Shown: positions 6,435 through 13,577, counted from the first letter of the stretch. The stretch: DNA of 15,179 nucleotides from JAMIFN01 sp035906235 (GCA_035906235.1 JAMIFN010000119.1:1-15179), one strand, 5' to 3'. Notes: generated from the letters alone by a model not told the origin. Translations and numbers: made by a program.

Positions 6435-6731
6435 ATGCGTACCGTCATTGAAACGCCCACATTCCAAAAACAAGCTGAAAAGCTGTGGACAGAGAGTGAA
6501 CGGCTAGCTTTTATCGACTGGATTGCCGCTAACCCATTGGCGGGGGATGTGGTGACTGGCGCAGAGGGTGCACGCAAGGTGCGTTGGAGCCGTGCTGGTC
6601 TAGGAAAATCAAGTGGTGCACGGGTGATTTATTTCAATTTAACGGAGCAAGAGGTGCTGCTATTGGTGGCAGTTTATGCCAAAGCAGACCGCAGCAATAT
6701 GCCTGCTGCGGAAATTCGAAAGGTGGTGTGA
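6435..6731 (+). CDS. higB: HigB/RelE-family mRNA interferase toxin (module 2)
   Basis: A 98-aa RelE-superfamily toxin, paralogous to the one at 4930-5247. Shared blocks include WIAANPLAGDVV (29-40), ARKVRW (46-51), GARVIYF (61-67) and VYAKA (80-84). The frame is open further upstream to 6312, but ATG 6435 was chosen. It gives the expected N-terminus, aligns with the module 1 toxin, and keeps the same distance to the -10 box; upstream residues would come from the preceding regulator gene and the operator. The basic stretch is less rich than in module 1 (GLGKSSGAR against GRGKRGGAR). The antitoxin gene starts two bases after the stop codon. The role, translation-dependent mRNA cleavage, is known for the family and inferred here. 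Confidence 0.88.
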   Translation: MRTVIETPTFQKQAEKLWTESERLAFIDWIAANPLAGDVVTGAEGARKVRWSRAGLGKSSGARVIYFNLTEQEVLLLVAVYAKADRSNMPAAEIRKVV

Positions 6732-6732
6732 C

Positions 6733-7059
6733 ATGATGAATTTGCAAAAAATTGACATTAACAAAATAGCCGCAGCCATTGAAGCAGACGCTGGCGAAGC
6801 ACTGCCAGACCTGCGACAAGCACTGGCCGAGGCCAAAGCTGGGCAGGGTCGAATGACTACGCCCGAACAAATCTTGGTACGACAAGCACGAGCGCATTCG
6901 GGGCTGACCCAATCAGCTTTTGCCCAGCGTATAGAAACCCCAGTTTCCACGCTGCGCGATTGGGAGCAAGGGCGATTTACGCCACCTGGCGGTGTGCTGT
7001 GCTTGCTGCGTCTGATTGTGAAGCACCCCGAACTGGCGCATGAATTGCGTCCCGCTTAA
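6733..7059 (+). CDS. higA: HigA-type antitoxin, Xre/HTH (module 2)
   Basis: A 108-aa antitoxin candidate directly after the toxin gene (TGA, one base, ATG). The N-terminal half (1-50) is acidic and probably flexible. The C-terminal half holds an HTH (about 52-92) with SGLTQSAFAQRI, then VSTLRDWEQGRFTPPGG and a leucine-rich tail. The DWEQGR signature and final helix layout match the module 1 antitoxin. The N-terminal toxin-binding part does not align well, so each antitoxin may be specific to its own toxin. AAAGGTGG upstream is a reasonable ribosome binding site. A second ATG follows immediately (6736). A longer frame from 6676 is rejected because it would start deep inside the toxin gene. Confidence 0.85.
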   Translation: MMNLQKIDINKIAAAIEADAGEALPDLRQALAEAKAGQGRMTTPEQILVRQARAHSGLTQSAFAQRIETPVSTLRDWEQGRFTPPGGVLCLLRLIVKHPELAHELRPA

Positions 7060-7090
7060 AGCAAACCGCTGCAAAAACGACCCAAAACAA

Positions 7091-7117
7091 AGCCCCGCAG
7101 TGCGGGGCTGGTTTTTT
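7091..7117 (+). terminator. Intrinsic terminator of toxin-antitoxin module 2
   Basis: AGCCCCGC and GCGGGGCT form a perfect 8-bp stem around AGT, followed by GGTTTTTT. It lies 31 bases after the antitoxin stop and separates the module from the convergent 103-aa gene. Confidence 0.88.
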
Positions 7118-7165
7118 GTGCGCCAGATCAGCGCAAACGCAGTGGGTGGGTTTGGTTTAGGGCAA

Positions 7166-7477
7166 TTAAGCGGCCGCTTCATCCGCCACGCGCACGATGT
7201 CGCCGCGTTCTTGGTACAGATCAAACTCGGGCTTAGACAGGCTGACGACGACGGAATCGGCGCCGTCTTGCCAGCTCAGCGCCCAACTACCAATCGCTTC
7301 GTTCACGCCAGCGCGGACTTTTGGCAGGCTTTGCAGCATGCCGTCGCCTGGGCGCCATTGGATGTCGCCCACAATGTCCACCAAAAATTCAGGTGTGTGT
7401 TGCAGCACGCTGCGCGGGCCTTGGGCTTGGCTTGGGTCTTGGGGGGAGATGAAGCGGTTTTGGGCAATTGTGGTCAT
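7166..7477 (-). CDS. Hypothetical protein, 103 aa
   Basis: Not recognised. The protein is acidic and has no signal peptide or membrane segment. It contains STLQ-free, mixed alpha/beta sequence with EFLVDIVGDIQWRPGDGML in the first half and GSWALSWQDGADSVVVSLS, then a short EFDLYQERGDIVRV helix-strand, in the second. The ATG is supported by GAGGAAA eleven bases upstream. It is convergent with toxin-antitoxin module 2 and lies downstream of rnhA on the same strand, separated from it by a terminator. It is therefore probably transcribed on its own. It could mark the right edge of the accessory island or be part of the core genome. Confidence 0.6.
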   Translation of the reverse strand: MTTIAQNRFISPQDPSQAQGPRSVLQHTPEFLVDIVGDIQWRPGDGMLQSLPKVRAGVNEAIGSWALSWQDGADSVVVSLSKPEFDLYQERGDIVRVADEAAA

Positions 7478-7545
7478 CAGTAAATTTCCTCATCAAAGGC
7501 CCCAAGCGCAATACCCGGGGCGGGTTTAGCAGAGCTTGCATCCTA

Positions 7546-7583
7546 AAAGAAAAACGCCTTTATCCCGTGTAGGAGAAAGGCGC
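7546..7583 (-). terminator. Intrinsic terminator downstream of rnhA
   Basis: On the minus strand GCGCCTTT and AAAGGCG bracket a loop that can extend the stem with three more pairs (TCC against GGA). The hairpin is followed by TTTTTCTTTT. It lies about 77 bases after the rnhA stop codon. Confidence 0.75.
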
Positions 7584-7659
7584 ATATCCGCAAGTCCTTA
7601 GGCAGAACATCGCAGCAAATCACAGAGGTTAAGCGCTAAATGCGCGTGAAATCGCGACT

Positions 7660-8124
7660 TTAAACGGCAGATAAGATTTTTTCGACGCCCTGATTTGCCA
7701 GCGCGTCGGCCGCTTCGTTGCCAGGGTTGCCGGCATGGCCTTTGACCCAGTGCCAACGCAGCTGGTGCGGGCTGCTGGCTACCAGCGCGTCCAGCTCTTG
7801 CCACAGTTCCACATTTTTGACGGGCTTTTTGTCAGCCGTGCGCCAGCCACGGGCTTTCCAGCCGCGCACCCATTCGGTGATGCCTTTGCGCACATATTCG
7901 CTGTCGAGGTGCAAATCGACGCTGCAGGGTTTTTTCAGGGCTTTCAAGGCCTCAATCACGGCTTGCAATTCCATGCGGTTATTGGTGGTGAGGCGCTCGC
8001 CGCCGCACAGCTCTTTGCGCAGGCTGCCGCTTAGCAGCAATACGCCCCAGCCGCCAGGACCGGGGTTGCCTTTGCAAGCACCGTCGGTGTAGATGGTGAC
8101 TAGGGGGAGATCATTTTTAGACAT
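7660..8124 (-). CDS. rnhA: Ribonuclease HI
   Basis: RNase HI cuts the RNA strand of RNA-DNA hybrids in the cytosol, removing R-loops and primers. The 154-aa protein is the usual length. The four carboxylates of the metal site are present: D14 in YTDGACKGNPG, E52 in NNRMELQAV, D74 in LHLDSEYV and D140 in NEAADALA. The helper histidine H130 lies in WVKGHAGNPGNE. The basic handle region RGWKARGWRTADKKPVKN (about 87-104) is also intact. It follows glmU on the same strand, with repeat R5 in the 87-base gap, and is followed by a terminator. Confidence 0.97.
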   Translation of the reverse strand: MSKNDLPLVTIYTDGACKGNPGPGGWGVLLLSGSLRKELCGGERLTTNNRMELQAVIEALKALKKPCSVDLHLDSEYVRKGITEWVRGWKARGWRTADKKPVKNVELWQELDALVASSPHQLRWHWVKGHAGNPGNEAADALANQGVEKILSAV

Positions 8125-8132
8125 GGTTTTGG

Positions 8133-8165
8133 TGTTTTAGGCCGGAAAACCTGCCTGAGTAGCTA
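8133..8165 (-). repeat. Dispersed intergenic repeat, copy R5
   Basis: Fifth copy, inverted: GTTTTAGGCCGGAAAAC then CTGCCTGAGTAGCT. One core base differs (GAGTAG for GAGCAG), and the change is the same as in R1. GTTTT and AAAAC can pair around AGGCCGG. It sits between the glmU stop and the rnhA start and so is probably in a shared transcript. Confidence 0.8.
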
Positions 8166-8211
8166 TCTTTTTTAGTATTTAAATTGGCATAAGGGTAGGC
8201 CAAGAGGGGGG

Positions 8212-9618
8212 CTAGGTTTTTTGCTTGGCTGGGCGCTGCCAGCCTGCTTTCACCACCTGCTTGCCGCGCGCTACGGCCAAAGATTGTGCGGGCACATCTT
8301 TGCTGATGGTGGAACCGCCGCCCACTGTGCTGCCTGCGCCAATTTCCACAGGTGCGACCAGCACGCAATTGCTGCCGATATGCACATCGGCGCCCAATAC
8401 GGTGCGGTGTTTATTAGCGCCGTCGTAATTGGCGGTGATGCTGCCCGCGCCATAGTTGACGCGCTCGCCCACCGTGGCGTCGCCCAAATAGGCCAAGTGG
8501 TTGGCCTTGCTGCCTTTGGCCATGGTGGAATTTTTCACTTCGACAAAATTGCCGATATGCACCTCTTGCGCCAGTTGCGCGCCCGGGCGCAAACGGGCAA
8601 AGGGGCCGAGGATGGAACCTGCACCCACGCTGGCACCGAGTTTTTCGCCTTCAATCACCGTATAGGGTTTGAGTTCTACGCCATCGTCTATGCGGCAGTC
8701 AGACAGCACGCAGCCCGCGCCTATGCGCACGCCGCTGCCAATTTCGACCTTGCCGCTAAAAATGCAGTTGATGTCGATGTCCACATCTTGCCCGCAAGTT
8801 AAAACGCCGCGCACATCGATGCGGGCGGGGTCGGCCAAGCGCACGCCTGCTGTCATCAGTTTTTCGGCCTGGCGGCTTTGGTATTGGCGCTCGAGTGCGG
8901 CCAGCTGCTGCGGGCTGTTGACGCCTGCGACTTCGGCTTCATCACTGATGACATGCGCCACCACGGGCGTGCTTTGTTCAACAGCAAACTTCACCACATC
9001 GGTCAGGTAGTACTCGCCTTGGGCGTTTTTGTTGTCTAGCTTGGCCAGCCATTGTTTGAGCTTGGCGCAGGGCAGAGCCATGATGCCCGAATAGATTTCG
9101 GTGATTTGCTGTTGCGCCACGCTCGCGTCTTTTTGCTCGACGATGGCCTGCACCGCATCGCCCTGGCGCACGATGCGGCCATAGCCCGTGGGGTCGGGCA
9201 GGTGGATGGTCAGCAGTGCCAGTTTGTCATCGCCTGCCGCAGCCAGCAATGCCTGCAGCGTGGTGGCCTGCGTCAGCGGTACATCGCCCGAGAGGATGAG
9301 CGCCACGCCCGTATCGGGCAAATGGGGCAGGGCTTGCTGCACCGCATGGCCTGTGCCCAATTGCTGCTCTTGGCGGGCAAATTGCAATTGCATGGCCGCG
9401 CCTTGCAAGGCGCTACTGGCCGCAGCTTCTACGCTCTCAGCCTGGTGCCCGGTAATCAGCACGGTCTGCTTGGCCTGCAGCGCTTGGGCGGTAGCCAGCA
9501 CATGCAGCAGCAAACCTTTGCCTGCCAGCTTTTGCAGCACTTTGGAATGCGCCGATTTCATGCGCGTGCCCTTGCCAGCGGCCATGACCACAATGTGCAA
9601 ATTAGAAGAGGAAGTCAT
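8212..9618 (-). CDS. glmU: Bifunctional UDP-GlcNAc pyrophosphorylase / glucosamine-1-phosphate N-acetyltransferase (GlmU)
   Basis: GlmU makes UDP-N-acetylglucosamine for peptidoglycan and LPS. Its C-terminal domain acetylates glucosamine-1-phosphate and its N-terminal domain adds the uridylyl group. The 468-aa protein is complete. The nucleotide-binding MAAGKGTRMKS loop is at 12-22, SGDVPL with the metal-binding aspartate at D112, and the second metal ligand N234 in AGVNS. The left-handed beta-helix domain runs from about 265 to the end. Its catalytic histidine is H374 in KANHLAYLGD, with the acetyl-CoA region NYGAGSITANYDG nearby. The ATG at 9618 gives the normal N-terminus, although no strong ribosome binding site is visible. 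Repeat R6 lies just upstream and R5 just downstream. Confidence 0.97.
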   Translation of the reverse strand: MTSSSNLHIVVMAAGKGTRMKSAHSKVLQKLAGKGLLLHVLATAQALQAKQTVLITGHQAESVEAAASSALQGAAMQLQFARQEQQLGTGHAVQQALPHLPDTGVALILSGDVPLTQATTLQALLAAAGDDKLALLTIHLPDPTGYGRIVRQGDAVQAIVEQKDASVAQQQITEIYSGIMALPCAKLKQWLAKLDNKNAQGEYYLTDVVKFAVEQSTPVVAHVISDEAEVAGVNSPQQLAALERQYQSRQAEKLMTAGVRLADPARIDVRGVLTCGQDVDIDINCIFSGKVEIGSGVRIGAGCVLSDCRIDDGVELKPYTVIEGEKLGASVGAGSILGPFARLRPGAQLAQEVHIGNFVEVKNSTMAKGSKANHLAYLGDATVGERVNYGAGSITANYDGANKHRTVLGADVHIGSNCVLVAPVEIGAGSTVGGGSTISKDVPAQSLAVARGKQVVKAGWQRPAKQKT

Positions 9619-9634
9619 AACGCAATACTTTAAA

Positions 9635-9671
9635 AATCATAGCTGCTCAGGCAGGTTTTCTGGGCTAAAAC
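9635..9671 (+). repeat. Dispersed intergenic repeat, copy R6
   Basis: Sixth copy: AAATCATAGCTGCTCAGG, then CAGGTTTTCTGGGCTAAAAC. It lies in the 75-base gap between the MBL-fold gene and glmU, ending about 16 bases before the glmU start codon on the minus strand. It may thus be part of the glmU leader. Confidence 0.8.
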
Positions 9672-9693
9672 GCCAAAAATGGCCTAAATCGCT

Positions 9694-10863
9694 TTACAGA
9701 TGGGCTGGACGCAAGGCTAAACAGCCGTACAGGGTTTGTGGGACGCCGTTGCCTGCGCTAAAGCGATAGACCTGCGCCTGCGCATCATAGCGGCGGCTGA
9801 CGCGCCCCGCGTGCATCAGCCAGTGCAAGTGGGCGATGGTTTCGCCCAGCGCCAGCAATTGGTCTATGGGGCTGCGCAGCTTGGGGAAGATGGCGTCCAT
9901 GATCTGCAGGCCTGTTTGTTCGCCCGTTTGCTGCAGCTGCGCTTCCATCGTGTTGAGCTGGTGGTGGTGGTGGTGGCGCAATTCTTCGGTGCGCAGATGC
10001 AGGCCTGTAAATACGCCTTGGTGCGCGGGCATGATCCAGGTTTTGGGGCTAAGGCTGTCGAGCATATCGAGCGAATCGAGCCAGTCTTGCAGCGGATTGG
10101 CTTCAGGCTCAGTCGGATTGACGGGCACATTAGAGCTGATGCGCGAGATCAACTGATCGCCAGCCAGCAGCAGGGGTTGTTCAGGGTCTTGGTCGTTGTA
10201 CAGACAGACATGTTCGGGCGAATGCCCGCTACCGATCAGCACGCGCCACTGGCGCTGGCCTATGGTCAGTACATCGTCACGGCGCAGCCTAATGTATTGC
10301 TCTTGCGCGGCCGTAATAAACGGGTCTTTACGCAGGGCTGCGGCCATCTGTTCCTGTTTATCAGGCGACACCCCCGCGCCGCCGTAAAAGGCGACAAAGG
10401 CCGGTGGCAGCTCAGGCCCATCGGGGAAAGGGCGGTAGTTGTTGCGCATGGTGCCGTGCTCGGCCCGGCTCATGTAAAGGGGGATTTGGTACTGCGTGCA
10501 CAGCCATTTGGCCATGCCTGCATGGTCGTAGTGGAAATGGGTGCAAATCAGGGCTTTGAAGGGCAGGCCTTGCAGTTCAGGTGCTGCGGCGATTTTTGGC
10601 CAAGCCTCCATCGACAAGGCGTGGTGTAGGCCAGTATCGATCAAAACCCAACCATCGTGATCGCGTAGCAAATACACATTGATGTGGTTGAGCGCAATCG
10701 GCATGGGGATGCGTGCCCATAGCACGCCGTCGGCAATGCGGGTCAGGCTACCGCCGGCTTCTGGGGGCGCAACGGGATAGACAAGGGGAGCGCTGGCGCG
10801 TGGGCGTTCGGCACTGCTGTTGCTGGGGGGCGTAGATGGCGTAGGGTGGGAAGGTTCTTGCAT
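9694..10863 (-). CDS. MBL-fold metallo-hydrolase
   Basis: A 389-aa metallo-beta-lactamase-fold enzyme, probably a cytosolic thioester or phosphoester-type hydrolase; the substrate is unknown. The dinuclear metal site is complete: THFHYDHAG (H109, H111, D113, H114), GSGHSPEH (H214), LAGDQ (D236) and MPAHQG (H281). The C-terminal part after about 300 is helical and fits the winged-helix extension found in LACTB2-like members. The first 35 residues are rich in serine and proline and look disordered. A run of five histidines follows at 297-301. The ATG at 10863 was preferred over one 20 codons upstream because AAGGCG precedes it and the longer N-terminus is arginine-rich with no family resemblance. 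It is upstream of glmU on the same strand. Confidence 0.85.
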   Translation of the reverse strand: MQEPSHPTPSTPPSNSSAERPRASAPLVYPVAPPEAGGSLTRIADGVLWARIPMPIALNHINVYLLRDHDGWVLIDTGLHHALSMEAWPKIAAAPELQGLPFKALICTHFHYDHAGMAKWLCTQYQIPLYMSRAEHGTMRNNYRPFPDGPELPPAFVAFYGGAGVSPDKQEQMAAALRKDPFITAAQEQYIRLRRDDVLTIGQRQWRVLIGSGHSPEHVCLYNDQDPEQPLLLAGDQLISRISSNVPVNPTEPEANPLQDWLDSLDMLDSLSPKTWIMPAHQGVFTGLHLRTEELRHHHHHQLNTMEAQLQQTGEQTGLQIMDAIFPKLRSPIDQLLALGETIAHLHWLMHAGRVSRRYDAQAQVYRFSAGNGVPQTLYGCLALRPAHL

Positions 10864-11039
10864 GGTGCGCCTTGCGGGTTGTCTGGGCTCTGGCCGTCGT
10901 GTCACGAGGATGGCCAGCAGCAACTGTGTAGCAGTCGGGTGGGAAGCCTTTACCGCAGGCCACCTTTAGGCGACTATTTTGCGGTGGAATCCCAGCGGAA
11001 CTATCCCCCAAATGCAGCAGTCAAACGCAAACCACCAAG

Positions 11040-11061
11040 AAAAAGCCGCCTGATGGCGGCT
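11040..11061 (-). terminator. Intrinsic terminator of the YidB-family gene
   Basis: On the minus strand AGCCGCC and GGCGGCT form a 7-bp stem around ATCA, followed by TTTTC. It is 22 bases beyond the stop codon of the 11083-11598 gene and separates it from the MBL-fold gene. Confidence 0.8.
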
Positions 11062-11082
11062 GTTGTGAAGGGAGGTGCCCGC

Positions 11083-11598
11083 TTATTTCTTTAAAAACGC
11101 ACCAGCCAAGCCGCCCAGCATATTGCCCAGACCACCGCCCTGGCCACCAGCACCGCCTAACAAACCACCGAGCTGCCCCATGATTTCATCGGCATTGCCC
11201 AAGCCTGCGGCAGGGGCTTGGCCATTGGGGGTGAGGGTGTTGATCAGCTGCGGCAGCATTTGCGCCAAGCCACCTGCGGCTTCGCTATTGGCCATGCCGG
11301 TTTTTTGCGCCAATTGGCTGACAAAGTCTGAACCCAAAACGCTGCTGAGTTGCTCGCCCGAGATGGCTTGATTGGTGCCTGAGCCTATCCACGACTGCAC
11401 AGCGTCGCCCAAGCCGGCTTCTTGAAATTTGGCCACGAGGCCATTCAAGCCGCCTTGCTGCCCATCATTGCCCAAGAGCTTTAAGACTAAAGGCGCAGCG
11501 GCCATCAGCATGGCTGGGTTGAGGTTGAAGCCGCCCTGCTCTTGATTGCCGCCTAGATTATTCAAAGCGCCGCCTACCAGTGAATCTAAAAGTCCCAT
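11083..11598 (-). CDS. YidB-family (DUF937-like) protein
   Basis: A 171-aa protein of the YidB family, whose biochemical role is not established. The N-terminus MGLLDSLVGGALNNLGG is typical. It is followed by a helical core with LVAKFQEAGLGDAVQSWIG (about 54-72), NQAISGEQLSSVLG (about 76-89) and LAQMLPQLINTLTPNG (112-127). The last 40 residues are a glycine-rich low-complexity tail with GGLLGGAGGQGGG and GNMLGGLAG. There is no signal peptide. The ATG is preceded by AAAGGCAAACAAC, a fair ribosome binding site. The gene ends in its own terminator, and lies after the DUF58 gene with a 95-base gap. Confidence 0.88.
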   Translation of the reverse strand: MGLLDSLVGGALNNLGGNQEQGGFNLNPAMLMAAAPLVLKLLGNDGQQGGLNGLVAKFQEAGLGDAVQSWIGSGTNQAISGEQLSSVLGSDFVSQLAQKTGMANSEAAGGLAQMLPQLINTLTPNGQAPAAGLGNADEIMGQLGGLLGGAGGQGGGLGNMLGGLAGAFLKK

Positions 11599-11693
11599 GT
11601 TGTTTGCCTTTCAAGAAAAAGATGGGCGCATTGTGCCTGTTGTTGCTGATGCTGCTAGCGGTAAATCGTGGGGATTTGCACGAAATCGCGGGT

Positions 11694-12683
11694 TTATGCC
11701 AAGGCTAGGGCCTGCAGGCAAGCCTCGCGCTGCGCCAGCCCCGTGCCGATGGCGATTTCGCGCTGGGGCAGGCGCAGGCCATAGGCGATATCTTGCGCAT
11801 GGGCGGCCAAAACCCAGGCCGCTAGGCGCGATAGGCGTGCTTCTTGACCCTGCACCCCAGCGGTATGCTGGTAATCCAACCAAAGCTGCGTGCTATGCAA
11901 TTGCTGGCTATCACGGCTGACCAGTGCGCCGCCTTTGGCCATTTTCTTCCAGACTATGGTTTTTAAAGCGTCACCTCGGCGGTAGGGGCGCACACCATCA
12001 AACTCGCCGCTGGCCGCATGGCTGCTGGCGCTGGCTTGCTCGCCCGCTGTAGGCCTGCCTACAGGCAGAGGCGGGCAGGGGCTTTCAGGCTGGGGATAAA
12101 CCCAGATGCTGCTGGCGGGCTGCCACAGCGTCCACACGCGAAAATGCCCCAGCGGGTAATGGGTTTGCGCGCTCAGGGCGGGGCAGGGCTGTAGCCCGCG
12201 TTGCAGGGCAGGGTAGGCGAGCTGCAGCTGGGCGCTGCCTTGGGCATCTACATCGACCCAAGCCCAGTCCTTGCTGTCTAACAAGGCCAGGCCTATGCCA
12301 TAACGCGGGCGTTTGCCGCTGGTGCTCAGGCTAATTTCCAGGGGAGCAGATTGCCCCGCAAACACAGGTGCCGGCGGGCGCAAGTGCAGATGGATGCCGC
12401 GTAAATTGTTGTGGCAGCTATACATGCCCACGCTGGCGGCGCCCGCCAGCATAAAGGTCAGCAAATAGCCTAGATTGATTTGGTAATTGATGGCGGCCAG
12501 CAGCAACACGATAAGGGTCAGCAGCAGCATCCAACCCGCGCGCGTGGGCAAGATATACAGATTGCGCTGCGTCAGTTGCTGGCTATCGCTTTTGGGCAGG
12601 CGCGCTTGCATCCACAAACGCACACGCTGGCTTAGCCAGCGTGCGGGGTGGCGCCAAACGGCGATGTGCTTGGATGCAGGCAA
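11694..12683 (-). CDS. DUF58-domain membrane-anchored protein
   Basis: A 329-aa protein with two adjacent membrane segments (about 51-90, MLLLTLIVLLLAAINY and LGYLLTFMLAGAASVGM). A periplasmic or cytosolic beta-rich part follows, then the DUF58 signature GVRPYRRGDALKTIVWKKMAKGG-like block (about 232-254), where R-x-Y-R-x-G-D and W-K-A/K are diagnostic. DUF58 proteins usually act with a MoxR AAA+ ATPase, often next to a transglutaminase-like gene. Neither is adjacent here. The start is uncertain. TTG 12683, just after the OmpA-family stop, is the longest option and fits relatives that carry about 25 residues before ARLP; ATG 12611 is the alternative. No good ribosome binding site precedes either. 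Confidence 0.85.
   Translation of the reverse strand: MPASKHIAVWRHPARWLSQRVRLWMQARLPKSDSQQLTQRNLYILPTRAGWMLLLTLIVLLLAAINYQINLGYLLTFMLAGAASVGMYSCHNNLRGIHLHLRPPAPVFAGQSAPLEISLSTSGKRPRYGIGLALLDSKDWAWVDVDAQGSAQLQLAYPALQRGLQPCPALSAQTHYPLGHFRVWTLWQPASSIWVYPQPESPCPPLPVGRPTAGEQASASSHAASGEFDGVRPYRRGDALKTIVWKKMAKGGALVSRDSQQLHSTQLWLDYQHTAGVQGQEARLSRLAAWVLAAHAQDIAYGLRLPQREIAIGTGLAQREACLQALALA
12623..12643 (-). other. Perfect 9-bp hairpin near the DUF58 gene start
   Basis: CACGCTGGC and GCCAGCGTG are perfect inverted repeats around a three-base loop. On the minus strand the stem-loop falls 40-60 bases after the TTG start, or just before the alternative ATG 12611. No T-run follows, so it is not a standard terminator. 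It could be a folding element that lowers DUF58 expression relative to the OmpA-family gene, or chance. Confidence 0.45.
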
Positions 12684-12689
12684 GGGGCT

Positions 12690-13334
12690 TTACGCGCGTT
12701 GGCCTAAATAGATTTCGACGCGGCGGTTTTGCGCACGGCCGGCTGCGGTGGCATTGCTGGCCGCAGCTTGGCTATCGGCCACGCCTGTGGTGCTGATGCG
12801 GCTGCCGTCTATGCCTTTGCCGATGAGGTAATTGCGCACGCTCATGGCGCGGTTTTCGCTCAAAGGCTGGTTGATTTGGTAAGTGCCCGTATTGTCGGTG
12901 TGGCCGATGATGCGCACATCCACATTTTGCCCAGGCAGGCCTGCGGCCAATTGGTCGAGTACGGGGCGCATCACGGGTTTGATGGCGTAGCTGCCCACAT
13001 CAAAGGAGAAATCGCTGGGGATATTGACCTTGAGCTGATTGTCTGGCGTTTGCGTCACGGTGGCGCCCGTGCCAGCGGTGGCCTCTTCCATGGCGCGCTT
13101 TTTCTTCTCCATCTCGTGGTTCCAGATATAGCCGCCCAAAGCGCCTATAGCTGCCCCTGCTGCTGCGCTGCCTTTGCTGTCACCAATGGCTGCGCCGGCT
13201 AAGGCTCCAATCACTGCGCCTGTTGCGGCGCTACGCTGACCATCGCTCATATTGGCGCAGCCTGTGAGGAAAATCGAAGAGGCCAATGCGGCTAAAGACA
13301 AGCGGACGAGGCTTTTAGAAAATGCGGTTTTCAT
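12690..13334 (-). CDS. OmpA-family outer-membrane lipoprotein with glycine-zipper region
   Basis: A 214-aa protein that starts MKTAFSKSLVRLSLAALASS and has a lipobox LTGC with the lipidated Cys at residue 26, so it is a lipoprotein. A glycine-zipper segment follows (38-70, GAVIGALAGAAIGD and AAAGAAIGALGGYIW). The C-terminal OmpA-like domain (about 103-210) contains GHTDNTG (D147) and AQNRRVEIYL, which hold the residues that bind diaminopimelate of peptidoglycan. It probably tethers the outer membrane to the wall, like YiaD-type proteins. ATG 13334 is chosen over 13442 because it gives a clean signal peptide and AAAGGG lies ten bases before it. The stop codon is six bases from the possible DUF58 start and in the same frame. 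Confidence 0.92.
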   Translation of the reverse strand: MKTAFSKSLVRLSLAALASSIFLTGCANMSDGQRSAATGAVIGALAGAAIGDSKGSAAAGAAIGALGGYIWNHEMEKKKRAMEEATAGTGATVTQTPDNQLKVNIPSDFSFDVGSYAIKPVMRPVLDQLAAGLPGQNVDVRIIGHTDNTGTYQINQPLSENRAMSVRNYLIGKGIDGSRISTTGVADSQAAASNATAAGRAQNRRVEIYLGQRA

Positions 13335-13476
13335 GACAAGACCCTTTCGTGCAAGAGAAAAAAGACCTGTGCAGTGTAGCGCGGCGCTGAAACTGTGCAT
13401 CTGGTATTTCTCGCTTCGCCCAAGGCATGAAGGTAGAGCCAAACTTCATGCCCATTTTTAAGCATGATATTGCCAT

Positions 13477-13506
13477 TTTATTCCGCAAAACCTGCCTGAG
13501 CAGCTC
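13477..13506 (-). repeat. Dispersed intergenic repeat, copy R7
   Basis: Seventh copy, inverted: TTTTATTCCGCAAAAC then CTGCCTGAGCAGCT. The core is exact and the CGGCCT part is changed. Sequence to its left, ATTTTTAAGCATGATAT, resembles the TATTTTTAAGAGTGATAT found left of R8. The repeat unit therefore extends beyond the core on that side. Confidence 0.78.
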
Positions 13507-13577
13507 ACTTTTTTGATGCAATAAAAGGAAAGCAGCCTGCGTGAGAAGGGCGATAGCCGAGGCCAGCATGCCGTCTT

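Noticed and set aside
9736..10629. 297-aa open frame antisense to the MBL-fold gene
   Set aside because: The opposite strand encodes a complete metal-binding MBL-fold protein; this frame shows no domain.
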